NCBI GenBank assembly: GCA_030549335.1 | Contig: CM060191.1 | Coordinates: forward strand, 53,357,447-53,421,446 | DNA from: Pontederia crassipes | Lineage: Eukaryota > Streptophyta > Magnoliopsida > Commelinales > Pontederiaceae | Length of the DNA: 64,000 bases | Direction of reading: 5' to 3' | Shown here: positions 48,749-60,500 of the stretch, in pieces | How the letters are laid out: the number at the start of each line of letters is the position of its first letter | Position numbering within the stretch: position 1 is the first letter of the stretch | Notes under the pieces: generated by a model | The model's input: only the letters and a program-made list of their open reading frames with translations | Told to the model about the DNA's origin: nothing | Databases searched by the model: none | Position numbers and translations under genes: made by a program

Positions 48749-51700
48749 ATGGCCGGCGGCGGAGAGGACAAGCCACTGCGGCGGATCGCAGAGGCGTTCG
48801 ACGCCCTCGCCGCGACGGCGAAGGCGTCGGACCCTGCGCGGGGAATGGAGGTGGCCCCCTTCGCCCACGCCTGCTCTCTCGTGTCTCCGCTCTTCGGCTG
48901 CCTCGGGATCGCCTTCAAGTTCGCCGAGATGGATTACGTCGCCAAGGTGACCGCCCCAATTGGTCTCATTATTCGCGTCGGGGATTGTTTTTCCCGACCA
49001 GATTCTACACCTTATCCCTTTCTATGCTTCTTGGATTTGGTCAATATCTTCTCTTAATGCAACCGACGGTTCGAACTGTTGTTTGTTGATTGGCGTGAAA
49101 AATGAGGGAAATCAGATGTGATGGATGTAATTGGATTATGTCCTTGATCTTTTTTTTGTTCCCGAGTATACGAGAAAGCACTTTATGTTTGCATCTTAAT
49201 CATTATGTTTCTCTTTATCTGAATTCTTGTTAGAAGTCATGAGGTATTTTCATTTTTCTGCACGATGATCATTCCAACATGTAAAACAATTTCGGACCTT
49301 TTTTTGTATCATAGCTTAATGCACACAGGGAAGAATATGAAAATGATTTCCGAAGTAATTTTTGGTTACTAATTGCCTTGAGCGATGCATAAGTATAAAT
49401 AGCAGTACACCTGATATGCTAAAGCTTCTACTCCTAATACTACAATCCTTTGTAGGAAAAATGGCCTCACTAGTTGCAAGATTGAAACTTGTGTCTACTC
49501 GTGTAACATTTTAATTCGAGATAAGTTGCAGATTTGAACATTTATTAGAAGGATTCAGTTTATTCACACGGAATAAGGTTTATAAAGGGGAACATGCTAA
49601 CCTCTAATGATCTGAAATGTGGGTAATAGAAGAACGGACATGATATCATGTATGTCACTTTAAACTACATATTGACGGTGTAGATATTGGTCCTAACACA
49701 GTTGGCAAAATGCAATTTTCCCTTGCACCAATCGACAGTGAGTCCTAGTAACTCAGCTCAAAAACGGATCAACTTTCTACGAAAGCTTTTGCCATGACTA
49801 GGATTCACTTTATTACCTCTTTCAGTATCTTGTTAGGTTTTTTGCATTTTCCACCCATAGCAGCATCTTAATTTCTTTGTACTTCATGCAGGTGGAGGAC
49901 CTAGCAGAGGCAGCAGAATCTATCTCAACACTGAACTCTTTGCTTGACTTGGACATTGAACGGAACTCTGTCAGACAAGCTGGCAGTCACACGCGCAATC
50001 TTCTTAGAGTGAAGCGTGGACTTGACATGGTCAAAGTTCTCTTTGAACAAATTATCATTTCAGAGTATGTTGCACTAATATTATACAAAAATTTATTACA
50101 TTTCTATATTTTCTTAGAATGGGAAAGATGACTGGTGAAATTGATAGTCATACGACTTACAATTAGCAATATATCTCACAATTGTTGTTCTTCTACTTAG
50201 GCAAAAAAAAAAAACTTTACGATTACGAAGCTTTAGATAAGAGCAATTGAATTAAATGATAATTGCTGGATATGTAAAATGCTACTTCTGTAGTCTACAT
50301 TATAGTTCATGAATACTACTCTGGTTAGGATGATTAAATTTTGGCATAAGATCTCAAAATGGATGCCAACTAAGTAGCAAGTCTATTTCCAAGAATTAAT
50401 GTAAAATTGATATTTCTACTCTTTTTTTTTTTGGGTGGGGGGTAGGTGGGTGGGTGGATAACGTGACCTTTCTGAACTCCATATTTTGTTAGGAAGCCAC
50501 CTTTGACAGCTAGTGGTTATTATTATCTTTTTTTTTTGAGAAAATAAAGGATGGTGCCCATCTCGCCCTGTACTGTCTGGTGAGGATCCTGTCGTGCCGC
50601 ATAAGCCAAGCGAAGATCTTGACTTTAAGCGGCACCGGGACGCGCCAAATAAGAGTAAAATCTGCTCGGAGGGTATCTGAGATCAAGGTGGCTGGTAAAA
50701 ATCGAAGATAGAGACTACGATCAGTGAAAGACTTAGATAGCCATACCCATCCGTCTGCCTGGTGTGGATCCGGCCGAAAGGGAGCAAGCCGCTGGTGGAG
50801 GGCCATGAGCTCCGATATGCGCCTCTCGGAAAGAGCTGATCTAAAAGATGGAGTCCAGGAGCCGGTGGCGCACCGGTGCCAGCGCCACCGGCTTCCGACC
50901 ATGCCGCTGCAACTGATGAGTCCGAGTGGGTCGCGAGGGCTAGTAGACGGGGGAAGGATGCCGTCAAAGATCCCCCTGGAAGCCAATCATGATACTAAAA
51001 GGAGAAAGCCTCACCGGTGCCTAGAGAAGGGACCATGAGTGGGCGGATAATGGGAAGGAGAGTAGCAACCCCTCGCCAAAATGCGGATGCCCCCCGAGGG
51101 AGAATGGCGGTAGAATCCCAGGAGTGGTCCTGATCATAACATGTAAAGAAAACTGCCCGCTATAAGCTGTCGTGGGGTCCCATGATCCTCCCAACCCACT
51201 GAGCCAGGAGGGCCTAGTTGGTGAACCAGAGATCGCGGACACCGAGACCACCCCAAGAAGTGGGGTGGCAAATAGTCTGCCAGGATACAAGGTGAATGGA
51301 CCGTTGATCTGGGGCGCTCTCCTGCCAAAAGAATTTGCTCCGTAAGGAGTCAATCCGCCCTTGAAAATAAAGGATGGTTAACAATTGTCATAGTCATCCA
51401 ATTTATTAATGAAAAGGCATGTCGCAATAGCCTGTTTACAAAACAATACACCCATTTCTCCCCTAATCCTCTGTCCATGTTTTTTTTTTCCAACTTTACA
51501 GCATTATCCGTCCACTGGGGTACATATTTGGCATGATGATAAGGAGTTGTAGATGAAATGGAAAAACTAGGGTTTATGTGTTTCCGTAGCGACTGTTTAT
51601 TCTTTAGTGATCATCTTCCTTTTACATGATTCAAATGTTTAGTCCATTAGTGGATTCATCAAGGACAGTTTTACATTCCAGGGTGATTTAAACCACATAT

Positions 51701-54700
51701 ACATGGGATTTTTTCTCTTTTGGTTGTATAGGTTTTTTTTCTCTTTGATTTTCAGGCTGATTTAGGGATGCCAAGGCGGACACTTGGCGAACTAATAGAG
51801 CAAGATCTATTGGTGAATAATATACCGAAAGGTTTGGTTACTAATAGAGCGGAATGGCGTCGTATGATCCATGTAGCCGACCCCACCTAGTGGGATAAGG
51901 CTTTGTTGTTGTTGATTTTCAAGCTGATTTAGGGATGGCAATATTCCCCGCCCCCCGCGGGGCCCCGCGGGGATTCCCCGTTCGGGGCCCCGCATTCGGG
52001 GATTTTTTCCCCGGCGGGGGCGGGGATGGGGGCCAACCTGCCCCCGCCCCCCCTTTCGGGGATCGGGGCGGGGTGAACTCTCCCCGCCCCGTCGGATCCC
52101 CGAATCCCCGACAATATTTTTAATTAATAATTTATTATAATTATATTTATTAAATTTCATCTCAACCGTTCATTTTTTTACATATATATAACATAAAACC
52201 CTAAACTCCAACCTCACAAATCACAATCTCACAAATCACAATCGTCGATGTCGAGCCGTCGAGGGCTACCATCGTCGGTCATCGTCGATGTCGAGGGCCG
52301 CCATCGTCGGTCGTCGTCGTCGATGTCGAGGGACGGTGGGGCCGACGATATGTCGAGAGACGATGGGGCTGCCATCGTCGGTCGTCGTCGATGTCGAGGG
52401 CCGCCATCGTCGTCAAGGGCATCGGGGATCCGGGCGGCGTCATCGGCGGCGGCGTCATCGTGGATCGTCGTCGATGTCGAGGGCCGCCATCGTCGGTCGT
52501 CGTCGATGTCGAGGGACGATGGGGCCGCCATCGTCGGTCGTCGTCGATGTCGAGGGCCTCCATCGTCGTCAAGGGCATCAGGGATCCGGACGGCGTCATC
52601 GTGGATCGTCGTCGATGTCGAGGGCTGCCATCGTCGGTCATCGTCGATGTCGAGGGCCGTCATCATCGTCAAGGGCATCGGGGATCCGGGCAGCGTCATT
52701 GGCGGCAGCGTCATCGTGGATCGTCGTCGAGGGCGGCGTCGTCGTCGTCATCGAGATTCGAGGGTGTCTTCATCGGCGAGGACATCGTCATCGGCGAGGG
52801 CATCGTCGTCTAGGGCATCGTTGATCCGTTCGATCCGATCGGCGGCGGCGGCATCATCGTGGGTCGTCGAGGGCCGCCATCGTCGTCGTCGGCCGCCATC
52901 GTCGTCGGCGGCGAAAGGGGCGGCGACTGATTCACCTGCGTAGAGAAAAATCGGCCGAAAGGGTGGCGGCGCCTCTGGGCATTGTGGAGGGGCGGCGGCG
53001 AAATCGCCTCTGCGCCGGGTGCGCAGTGCGCAGAGGTGATCGTGCGCAGAGGTGATCACCTCTGCGCACTGTGCGCAGAGGTGACACCTCTGCGCCTTTT
53101 TTTTTAATTGTATTTTTTTTGTAATTTCTCAAAAATTTTTAATAAAAAATTCGGGGAATCGGGTCCCCGCGGGGATTCGGGGCCCGCGGGGATCGGGGCG
53201 GGGGATAAAATTTCCCCCAGACAGGGGATCCGGGGCGGGGTTGGGGACGGGGACGGGTCGTCGGGGTCGGGGCGGGGGTGGTGTCCCCCGCCCCGAACAG
53301 CGGCGGGTGCCATCTCTAGGCTGATTTAGCAAAAAGTTCCTCATGTTGCTGTTTTCTTAGCTAAATATTTAGACATTCTGTTTTATTTTTCTGTTGTGAA
53401 ATTGATCTCTCTTCCATGATCCATTTCCTATACATGGAAACTCTCAATTATTTTGATTAAGGTGATTGAATTTTCTTTATGCAAATTCTTTCTCCTTTGA
53501 CTCAAGCTTTGAGTAAATGATTATCGTGAATGTGAAAGTATAGAGTAGCACAAAATGTTATGGGACACAACTTAGGTATTTCTATCCACAAATCCAGCTA
53601 GTGAAAGTATTTCATGAGTTCTAACTCGATCTTGTGTTATCTTTATTTCAAATATTATAATTTCAATTCCCAGAAGCAAAGTTCTATCTTATGTCTTTTT
53701 TTTTTCTGGTAACAAAATGGAGGGCCAAGGTCTATGTTTTGTCTTTTGGAATGGTGGAAGTGACAGAGCAGGTTGGAAACTGGTTGAAGGAAAAAACAAT
53801 ACGGATGCTAGATATTCATGATTCACACTAGGACTCGATGATTTGCTTTCATGGACTTCTCTTGTTAATAGATGATTCTTTACTGAGGGAATATGTTAAT
53901 AAATGATCACAGTCAGATTGTCGAGTTTGTCTCCAAATCAGGATCTGTCAAGCGTGGCCCTCCTATCTTGATGGGCGTGCAGAATCATGGGTTCCTCAAC
54001 AAATTTATGGTTGGATATTTGCATGTCATGGAAGATTCATATCTTGGAACACAAGACTGGCTGTTCCTCAAACTTACTCATCATTCTGAACAGGAGTAGC
54101 AAATGCTCTCAGAATATTAACCCAATGTTGTCAAACTCGTAAATTGGACAGAAAGGCTGGGTGAGCATGTAAAACGTGAAATGACACACTCGTTTCTATC
54201 AAAGCTATATTTTAAATTATATGTAGTATATTAATTTGTATACAAATAAAACAATAAGTCAGTATCATTGCATTAGAAAACATAAATCAAAATATAAGAC
54301 AATGCAGACATAATTCTGCAGCGAAATTGCTTTAAACAATAAGTCAACATCATTCATGAAATATATTAATAAGTGAGAATAAATAAAAAACAAACAACAC
54401 CAGCAGCGTTAATAAGTGAGAGCAAGTAAAAACAAACAACACCAGCAGTGTCAATAATACCATAAAAAAGATCTGCTCGATCAGAGAGGACAAACTCCTG
54501 GCATCTGCTTGAACAGTAGGGGACTCGTCCCCTCTGTTGGAGCTGAGAGCAATAGTTCTTTTCCTGATGTCCTCTCTGTTCGAGCATCATCCACTTCTGC
54601 TAGCGAGAGAAGAGAACGCACGCGAGCAGATGCCTTCTGCTGCTCATGCAATCTCTTCTCCTCTCAGGCAGAGGAGTCATCCTTTTCTGCTCGCTAGCAG

Positions 54701-56574
54701 AAGCAAACGAGATGCAAACGAGATAGAGGGGAGAAACCGCCGGCAGACAGCATGCAACAGAAAAAGCAGCAATTGGCTAGGTGGCAACAGAAATAGCAGT
54801 GACCAGTGGTTGCAATGACAGCAATTGGCAAACTGGCGAAGAGCAACGGTCACGACCAGCGAAGTGGTGAAGGTCAGTGGCGAGCAGCAATGCAACGTAG
54901 ATGGAGGAATACATATCGTTGTCTGGCCTTAGAGATACTTAGATGTTAGGGCATGCGACCCACGTGATAAAATGGTGAAGAAAAGGCATGCCGTGTCAAT
55001 TGCTTCTACGATCCCGCATGTGATTTTATCACGTGCTGGTTGAAAATGAGGTGACGGAGTCAACTTGATTTCCCTTGGTAGGATTGAAAAGTTGCTTGAT
55101 TTTATGAGTTAAATCCCGAGTTTGATAACATTGTTATGGCCTTTTATGTCTATAAGGCTGGGCAATGCCTGTGACATCTGGTTTTTTTATGGAACCTTCG
55201 GATATTGATGTTGTTAAGATGCTTGTTCCCACGACTAAATGCTGTTGCCAATGTCAAGGAAGCTACTGTTTCTGATTGCTGGTCGAGTTCAGGAGTGGGC
55301 AATGGATTGTGGCTTCCCTCTTTCTCAATTAATCTCTCCTCTCAGAGAATTCAGGAACTGTCAGCTTCTTGGAACAGCTTGTTGTTGGGCACCTAACTCT
55401 TATCCATATTCATGGGTTTGGAATGCTGGCCAGTACACAGCAAAAAAGGCTTGCTCGGCGCTACTAAGTGATGGTGAAACAACCAGAAGATCTACTGACG
55501 GACTGTAGGCTAATCTGGAAGACAATTACACAGTTACAGATAAAAAAATTTGCTTGGCTCCTTTGTCATGAAAGTCTACTTACCAAATCCTATCGTTCAA
55601 AGTGGCAGCCATCTGCTGATGTTTTTTGTGATTTTGTGGTAACGTGGCTGAGGATATTACTCATCTTTTCTTTAATTGTCTGGTGGGAATGAGGTGTGGA
55701 TGGTTTGAGGTTGTCAGTGGGTGGAGGTGATTCTCCCGTGACATTTTGGAGATCATATAGGTTTGTTGGGGGAGTAAAAAATGACATGTTTGACGACACC
55801 AACAACATTATGGTTCTAGAGAAATGCATATATTTTCAGGAGAGAGCGGTGTTACTCTGAGAACATCATTTTACATGATGCTAATTTGGCCAAATTGTGG
55901 GCTGGTGATTACGATGCTTTGTTCTTTTTTTATTTCACTACTCCGTGATGTGATCATTTTATATCTTTTTAATAAAGCATGACGTCTACAAATCCAGCTA
56001 TGCATCCTTTTTTGCTGAAAAAAAGAAATCAACAAACTAAAGCAAATGCTTTGGGTTTTTTTGCTGCAGGGGAAATTCTCTTAAAGATCCAGCATCAGTG
56101 GCATATGCAAATGTATTTGCTCCTCACCATGGATGGGTCATTAGGAAAGCAGTTGCTGCTGGCATGTATGCACTTCCTACAAAGGCACAACTTTTGAGGA
56201 AACTAAATGAAGATGGTGCGTTCTTGTAATATCAGCATTTAAATTAGTCAAGTTATTTTTTTCCTTTAAGCAGCTCATTGATTCCACCAGATTATATATT
56301 GTGCACGATAGAATATCCTCAACTTATGAGAAGCCCGGAAACTAAACCTTACATGTCAAGTGTCTACTAGATTCATTAACCAGTTCTGTGTTGGCGTTTA
56401 TTTTGATATCAACATAAGAAATAGCTCATTCAAGCATTTTGTTTGACTAGTTCTCTAAATTTTACAGAGGCCTCGGCAAAAACTCAAATGCAGAACTATA
56501 TCAGATCTTCTGGTCCTGTTATTCAATACATTGAAGAACTATACAACTCTAGAGAATTGGGTATTGATTGGTAA
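48749..56574 (+). CDS. ACD11: ACD11-like glycolipid-transfer domain protein, 4 exons, 207 aa
   Basis: The exons are 48749-48946, 49892-50064, 56070-56215 and 56468-56574, all GT-AG and frame-preserving. The 207 residues match Arabidopsis ACCELERATED CELL DEATH 11 in length (206). The whole protein is one GLTP fold: ACSLVSPLFGCLGIAFKFAE, then EMDYVAK (D62, K66), HTRNLLRVKRGLDMV (R101, R105, R108) and FAPHHGW (H144), the residues that in ACD11 hold the phosphate headgroup of ceramide-1-phosphate. It ends with the family tail ELGIDW. ACD11 moves ceramide-1-phosphate and phyto-ceramide-1-phosphate between membranes, and its loss causes runaway cell death in Arabidopsis. The ATG at 48749 is the first in frame (MAGGGEDKPLRRI). 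Intron 2 is 6.0 kb and packed with transposons, yet both splice sites are intact. Confidence 0.95.
50556..51362 (-). mobile_element. L1-type LINE ORF2 fragment in ACD11 intron 2
   Basis: Minus-strand frames give FFWQESAPDQRSIHLVSW, TSWGGLGVRDLWFTN and VPVPLKVKIFAWLMRHDRIL, the region after RT through the zinc finger in plant LINE ORF2, with frameshifts. The fragment lacks both LINE ends but is flanked by identical 16-bp repeats (50540-50555 and 51363-51378, GAAAATAAAGGATGGT), which look like a target duplication. Confidence 0.82.
51771..51911 (+). mobile_element. 5'-truncated RTE LINE tail nested at a hAT-like element end
   Basis: It carries the last RTE codons (CGGACACTTGGCGAACTAAT) and 3' end with CCACCTAGTGGG and a TTG tail. 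A 26-bp target duplication (51745-51770 and 51912-51937, one mismatch) flanks it. That duplication includes the first eight bases of the neighbouring hAT-like element, so this insertion is the younger of the two. Confidence 0.9.
51930..53318. mobile_element. GC-rich non-autonomous hAT-like transposon, 1389 bp
   Basis: The ends are TAGGGATGGCA and, inverted, TAGAGATGGCA. The 8-bp duplication is GGCTGATT (53319-53326) versus AGCTGATT (51922-51929), while the older left copy preserved in front of the nested RTE insertion still reads GGCTGATT. Subterminal sequence is CCCCG/GGGGC-rich on both sides. The centre (52240-52900) is an array of CATCGTCG/GATGTCGAGGGC units open in all frames, followed by a GCGCAGAGGTGATC palindrome cluster. 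No transposase is present. Confidence 0.85.
53327..54120 (+). other. ACD11 intron 2 sequence, no feature
   Basis: AT-rich intron DNA; short frames here have no similarity I recognise. Confidence 0.5.
54122..55133. mobile_element. Candidate TIR element with CAATGTTGTCAAACTCG ends
   Basis: The left end CAATGTTGTCAAACTCG pairs with the complement of the right end CAATGTTATCAAACTCG. Inside, a unit AAAAAACAAACAACACCAGC recurs at about 54386 and 54431, and a GCAGA/CAGCAA-rich segment follows. The target duplication is not obvious. Comparable AGTTTGATA..ACGAGTT text lies near 57270. Confidence 0.5.
55239..55700 (+). mobile_element. LINE ORF2 zinc-finger fragment (+ strand)
   Basis: The reading gives YSWVWNAGQYTAKKACSALL, LIWKTITQLQIKKFAWLLCH and SYRSKWQPSAD, then ITHLFFNC. 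This is the post-RT zinc-finger segment of plant LINEs, with one frameshift near 55500. It is a different copy and strand from the one at 50.6-51.4 kb. Confidence 0.75.
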
Positions 56575-56904
56575 ACATGAGGCTTGCCTTCCACGTAATT
56601 GGCCTATATGTTCTGATGCCGCTGCTTTCACGAAGGCGATCAAATAAAATGATGCTGCATTTCATTTCCAGGAGATGCATTTGCTATCCACTTAAAGTAT
56701 CCAGCTAGATCTAATACTTTGATTTCTATTATTATCAGTTGGTATGTGTAAATTTATAAATGTTAATTATTTATGACATGGTACAATAATATTAGTAGGC
56801 GCACATGTAAAGATCTTGCTTACTTGAGGTGTGTTTCATAATGATGGAAGATTAAACTTTTGTTTGGAAATGAACTGGGGTTCCGAGTAAACCCACTATT
56901 GTAA

Positions 56905-56947
56905 GTCCACCTAGTGGGATAAGGCTTTGTTATTGTTGTTGTTGTGT
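56905..56947 (+). mobile_element. RTE 3' tail relic
   Basis: Only CCACCTAGTGGGATAAGGC and a TTG/TTA-rich tail remain, so this is an extremely 5'-truncated copy of the RTE family seen at 14994 and 51771. Confidence 0.75.
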
Positions 56948-57500
56948 GTAATACATCTCACGCTGCATAAAATAATGTGATAAATTATGTTCTTTCTGGT
57001 GGGTATTGTGTGTAATACGTTACTGATTTAAGTTCTTAACTATTTCTGGGTGTGTATTAATTTTTTTTCTAACTTTTAAAAGAAAGATTTTAGGGTGCAC
57101 ACCATCTTCGTATATTGTGAGAACTCAATTTGAACCTTTAATGAATGAGACAACATCTTAAACAATCATAACATTTCTTTCATGTCTGGGAGTTTGGGAC
57201 TAATCATGCAGAATTTTCGTTTCAAAGATATAGGAAGTGTACAAATAAGTGTGAGCTTGATTTATTTGATAAAATTCGGAGTTTGATACTTACGAGTTAC
57301 GACTTGATGCTACCAACTTCGAAGTGAAAATATGGATTTTTTTTATATTTCTTTTTAATTTAACGCGGGTCGGATTCATTATAACGGCACTTCTATCCGT
57401 ACCACAAAAATCCATCATCAGTTCTCAAGTCCCAAACAAACAAAGCATAACGGGCCGGACCACAATTCCGACCCGTCTCCCGAAACTTCATCCCCTCCTT

Positions 57501-57508
57501 AAACCCTA
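57501..57508 (+). promoter_or_regulatory. Telo-box in the leader of the RRP9/YAO-like gene
   Basis: AAACCCTA lies 71 bp before the ATG at 57582. Telo-boxes are characteristic of promoters and leaders of plant ribosome-biogenesis genes, often with a site II (TGGGCY) element; here only CGGGCC at 57451 is nearby. TRB-type Myb proteins, one of which is encoded at 11.7-19.2 kb, bind telo-box-like DNA. Confidence 0.55.
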
Positions 57509-57578
57509 CCTCGTCGCCGCTCTCCGCCCCTTCCTCGTTCCCCGCTCCTCTCTCAGGCGTCTTCGAACAAAAGCCCAG

Positions 57579-60500
57579 ATGATGAAACCTCGCAGCCGCA
57601 AGAAGCCCCTCCGGGGGCCTAAATCCGGCAGGAAGAAGCCTCGATCCTTCGGCGGTGATGGTGGCGGCGACGATGACGGCGGCTTCTTTGAGTCCGACCA
57701 CGGGAAGAAGAGGCGATTCAAAGGCCTGGACGATGAGGACATCGACAGCGACGGAGAATTGTCCGGAGACGGGGCGGAGGAGGAAAGGGAGGAAGACAAG
57801 GCGCCCACGGAGACCACGGACGAGAAGAGAGTGAGAGTGGCCAGGGAGCACTTGGAACGGATTCGGGCCATCGCCAAAAGGGTCGAGGAGGAGGAAGGAG
57901 ACGAGGAGGAGGACGAAAAGGGTCAGCGGGAGGAGAGGGAAGGGAAGAGGGGTTCCTTGGTGGCGGAGCTCCTACAAAAGGAGCAGCTTGAGGAGAGCGG
58001 ACGCCTGAGGAGGTTTCTTGCATCGAGGTAATATATAAGAGGACTCTTAAATAAAGGGATTTCTTTGTTGTTCTTGTTGCAGGCGGCTCGCATTAGCAAG
58101 TTGAGATAGCTGGGCATGAAATTATTGAGCGTCAGCTCGTGTAATTTTGTCGCCGTCAATAATAATTCTCACCCCATGTCAAATTATATTGTGCTTTCCT
58201 GACTGTTAGCGGCTTTTCGTATTTTTTTCAACTTTGTTCGGCATTGAAGTTTATAATTAGTGTCGTTTCCTTTTTTATTCACTGAGATTTCTGTCAATCA
58301 CCACCCTTCTTTCTGAATTGTGCATAGTGGCCGACTCCTATCAGATATCCATAAGGTTCTGATATGTTTCGGTGTCAGAACTGAAAACAATGCACTAGTT
58401 TGAAATCTGAAGTCTTTCTTGCAATGTACTTTTTATGATGGGGTTGTCTGAATTTGTTTTCTGATATGAATACCTCAGGGTTCTAAGTCCAGAACATGCT
58501 GATGAGTTCCGCCTTCTAGTGAAACACAAGCAATCTGTCACAGCTGTAGCTTTAGCTGAGGATGATTTAAGGGGATTCTCGGCTTCCAAAGATGGTAACA
58601 TCGTGCAATGGGACATTGAATGTGGAAAGAGGGAGAAGTATTTGTGGCCCTCCGAGGACGTATTGGTATTACATTATGCCAAGGCACATCATAATCCTAA
58701 TGCAAAACGAAGCAAGAATGTATTAACTCTGGCAGTTAGCTCTGATGGCCGATATCTAGCAAGTGGAGGGCTGGACCGCCACATTCATTTATGGGATATT
58801 CGCACTCGTCAACATTTACAGGTACACCTTTTCTAACATTGTAGTTCCATTTCAGCAATGCTTATTGGCAACACATTGTAATGACTCAAGTGCAAAATAT
58901 GTGATTTACTTGTACTGCTATTAAAAGCTAATCAGATATCATTTAGAGAATTCAAATAGGCATCTTTACAGTTTGCATTAAACTGGCTTTTAAGTTGTCC
59001 TCTTATATTTCATGTAGATTTTCCTTTCTCTCCTGAAACACTTCTGATATGGTAAGTACTTTTATGATGACAGAATACCCATAAGTGATTATCAAACAGC
59101 TTGCACTACATTTTTGGAATTATAGATATATTTTGTCCGAGTGCAGTAGCACCTGTGAGATTATGCATTACAGGTTGCTTCTTTACGTGCTGATGATTGT
59201 TGTTGTTTGTAATGACAGGCTTTTCATGGCCACAAGGGACCTGTATCTTGTCTTACTTTTAGACAGGGAACCTCTCAGCTTTTCTCTGGTTCCTTTGATA
59301 GGACAATTAAGCTGTGGAATGCAGAGGACAGAACTCACATGGATAATTTATTTGGCCACCAAAGTGAAATTTTGACCATCGACTGTCTCCGAAAGGAGCG
59401 GCTTTTAACTGTAGGACGTGACAGAACCATGCGTCTATGGAAGGTACGAATCATTGCCAAATTTGGGTACTCACCAGAATCCATTGTTCTTGTTGACCTG
59501 GTTTTTAGTACATCTATTTGTTGCCCAATTTATCAGTGATCATAATTTTTATTCTTAATGTGTGTACATCCATTCCAGCTACTATTGTCTAAGTAAGGAA
59601 AGGTACGATGAGAGTTCCCAAGATGTAGGGAAAAATTAAAATTAAATCCAACTGGATCCATCTGATATCTTGCCTTCTTTCTCTTGTACAGGATTTGTAC
59701 TGCTGTGAATAGATAACCTTGATCTATGCTTCTGCTCATGTTTACATACACATATCCAAGTATCCTCCTTTCATACCATAAATGCATAAAGCATTTAGCT
59801 GCCTTCTAGATCTCTAGTGTGCTGTCCCAAACCCTTAGTTCAAGCTTTTTTGACATGACCAGTGAGAGTGAAAGTCCAGTAACTGATAGGATTCAAAATG
59901 CCCAAAAATACTATAACATTCTAGCCTGCTTAATGGTTAAAAATACTTTCCATCCGAGTCACTTGCGATTTTGGTACTTCATGGCAGATATATGTTGAGA
60001 TATGCAGTCAAGATCAATTTACAAACAAAAAATAGTGCCATATGCTAAAGAGACATGCAACCTGCTGCTTTGCTGATCTCAGATAAGAAAATTTTTTGGA
60101 TTGTAAATAGAATCTCTAAATGACATTTGAATACTTTAGACTGCTCGTACCTTGGGTTATAGGTGCCCAATCACTTTTTATAAGGTTGCTTCTGTTGTTT
60201 GATTCTATGTGATGGCATTCAACATGTTTGCATTGTAGGTACCAGAGGAATCACAATTGGTCTATCGAGCTTCTGCATCCTCTTTGGAGTGTGGTTGCTT
60301 TATTAACGACAGCGAGTTCATATCCGGCTCAGATGATGGAAGTATCGAACTTTGGAGTTTGCTGAGGAAAAAACCGACACACACAATAAAGAATGCGCAT
60401 GCTCCATCTCTGTTTAGTAATGATCATTTGCATAAGGAGAAATTGGCAACTATGGGTAACACCACTACAGGTGAAATACCATTTCTCTTCAAATTTTGCT

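Noticed and set aside
52248-52943. 231-codon Ser/Arg-rich frame
   Set aside because: It is a translation of the CATCGTCG tandem array in the hAT-like element; equally long frames exist in other phases and on the other strand.
57324-57578. In-frame upstream extension of the YAO-like first exon
   Set aside because: It has no ATG in frame, lacks family similarity and contains the telo-box; start placed at 57579/57582.
59060-59195. Possible box C/D snoRNA in intron 3 of the YAO-like gene (ATGATGA ... CTGA)
   Set aside because: Box-like words are present but about 125 bp apart, with no terminal stem and no clear guide element.
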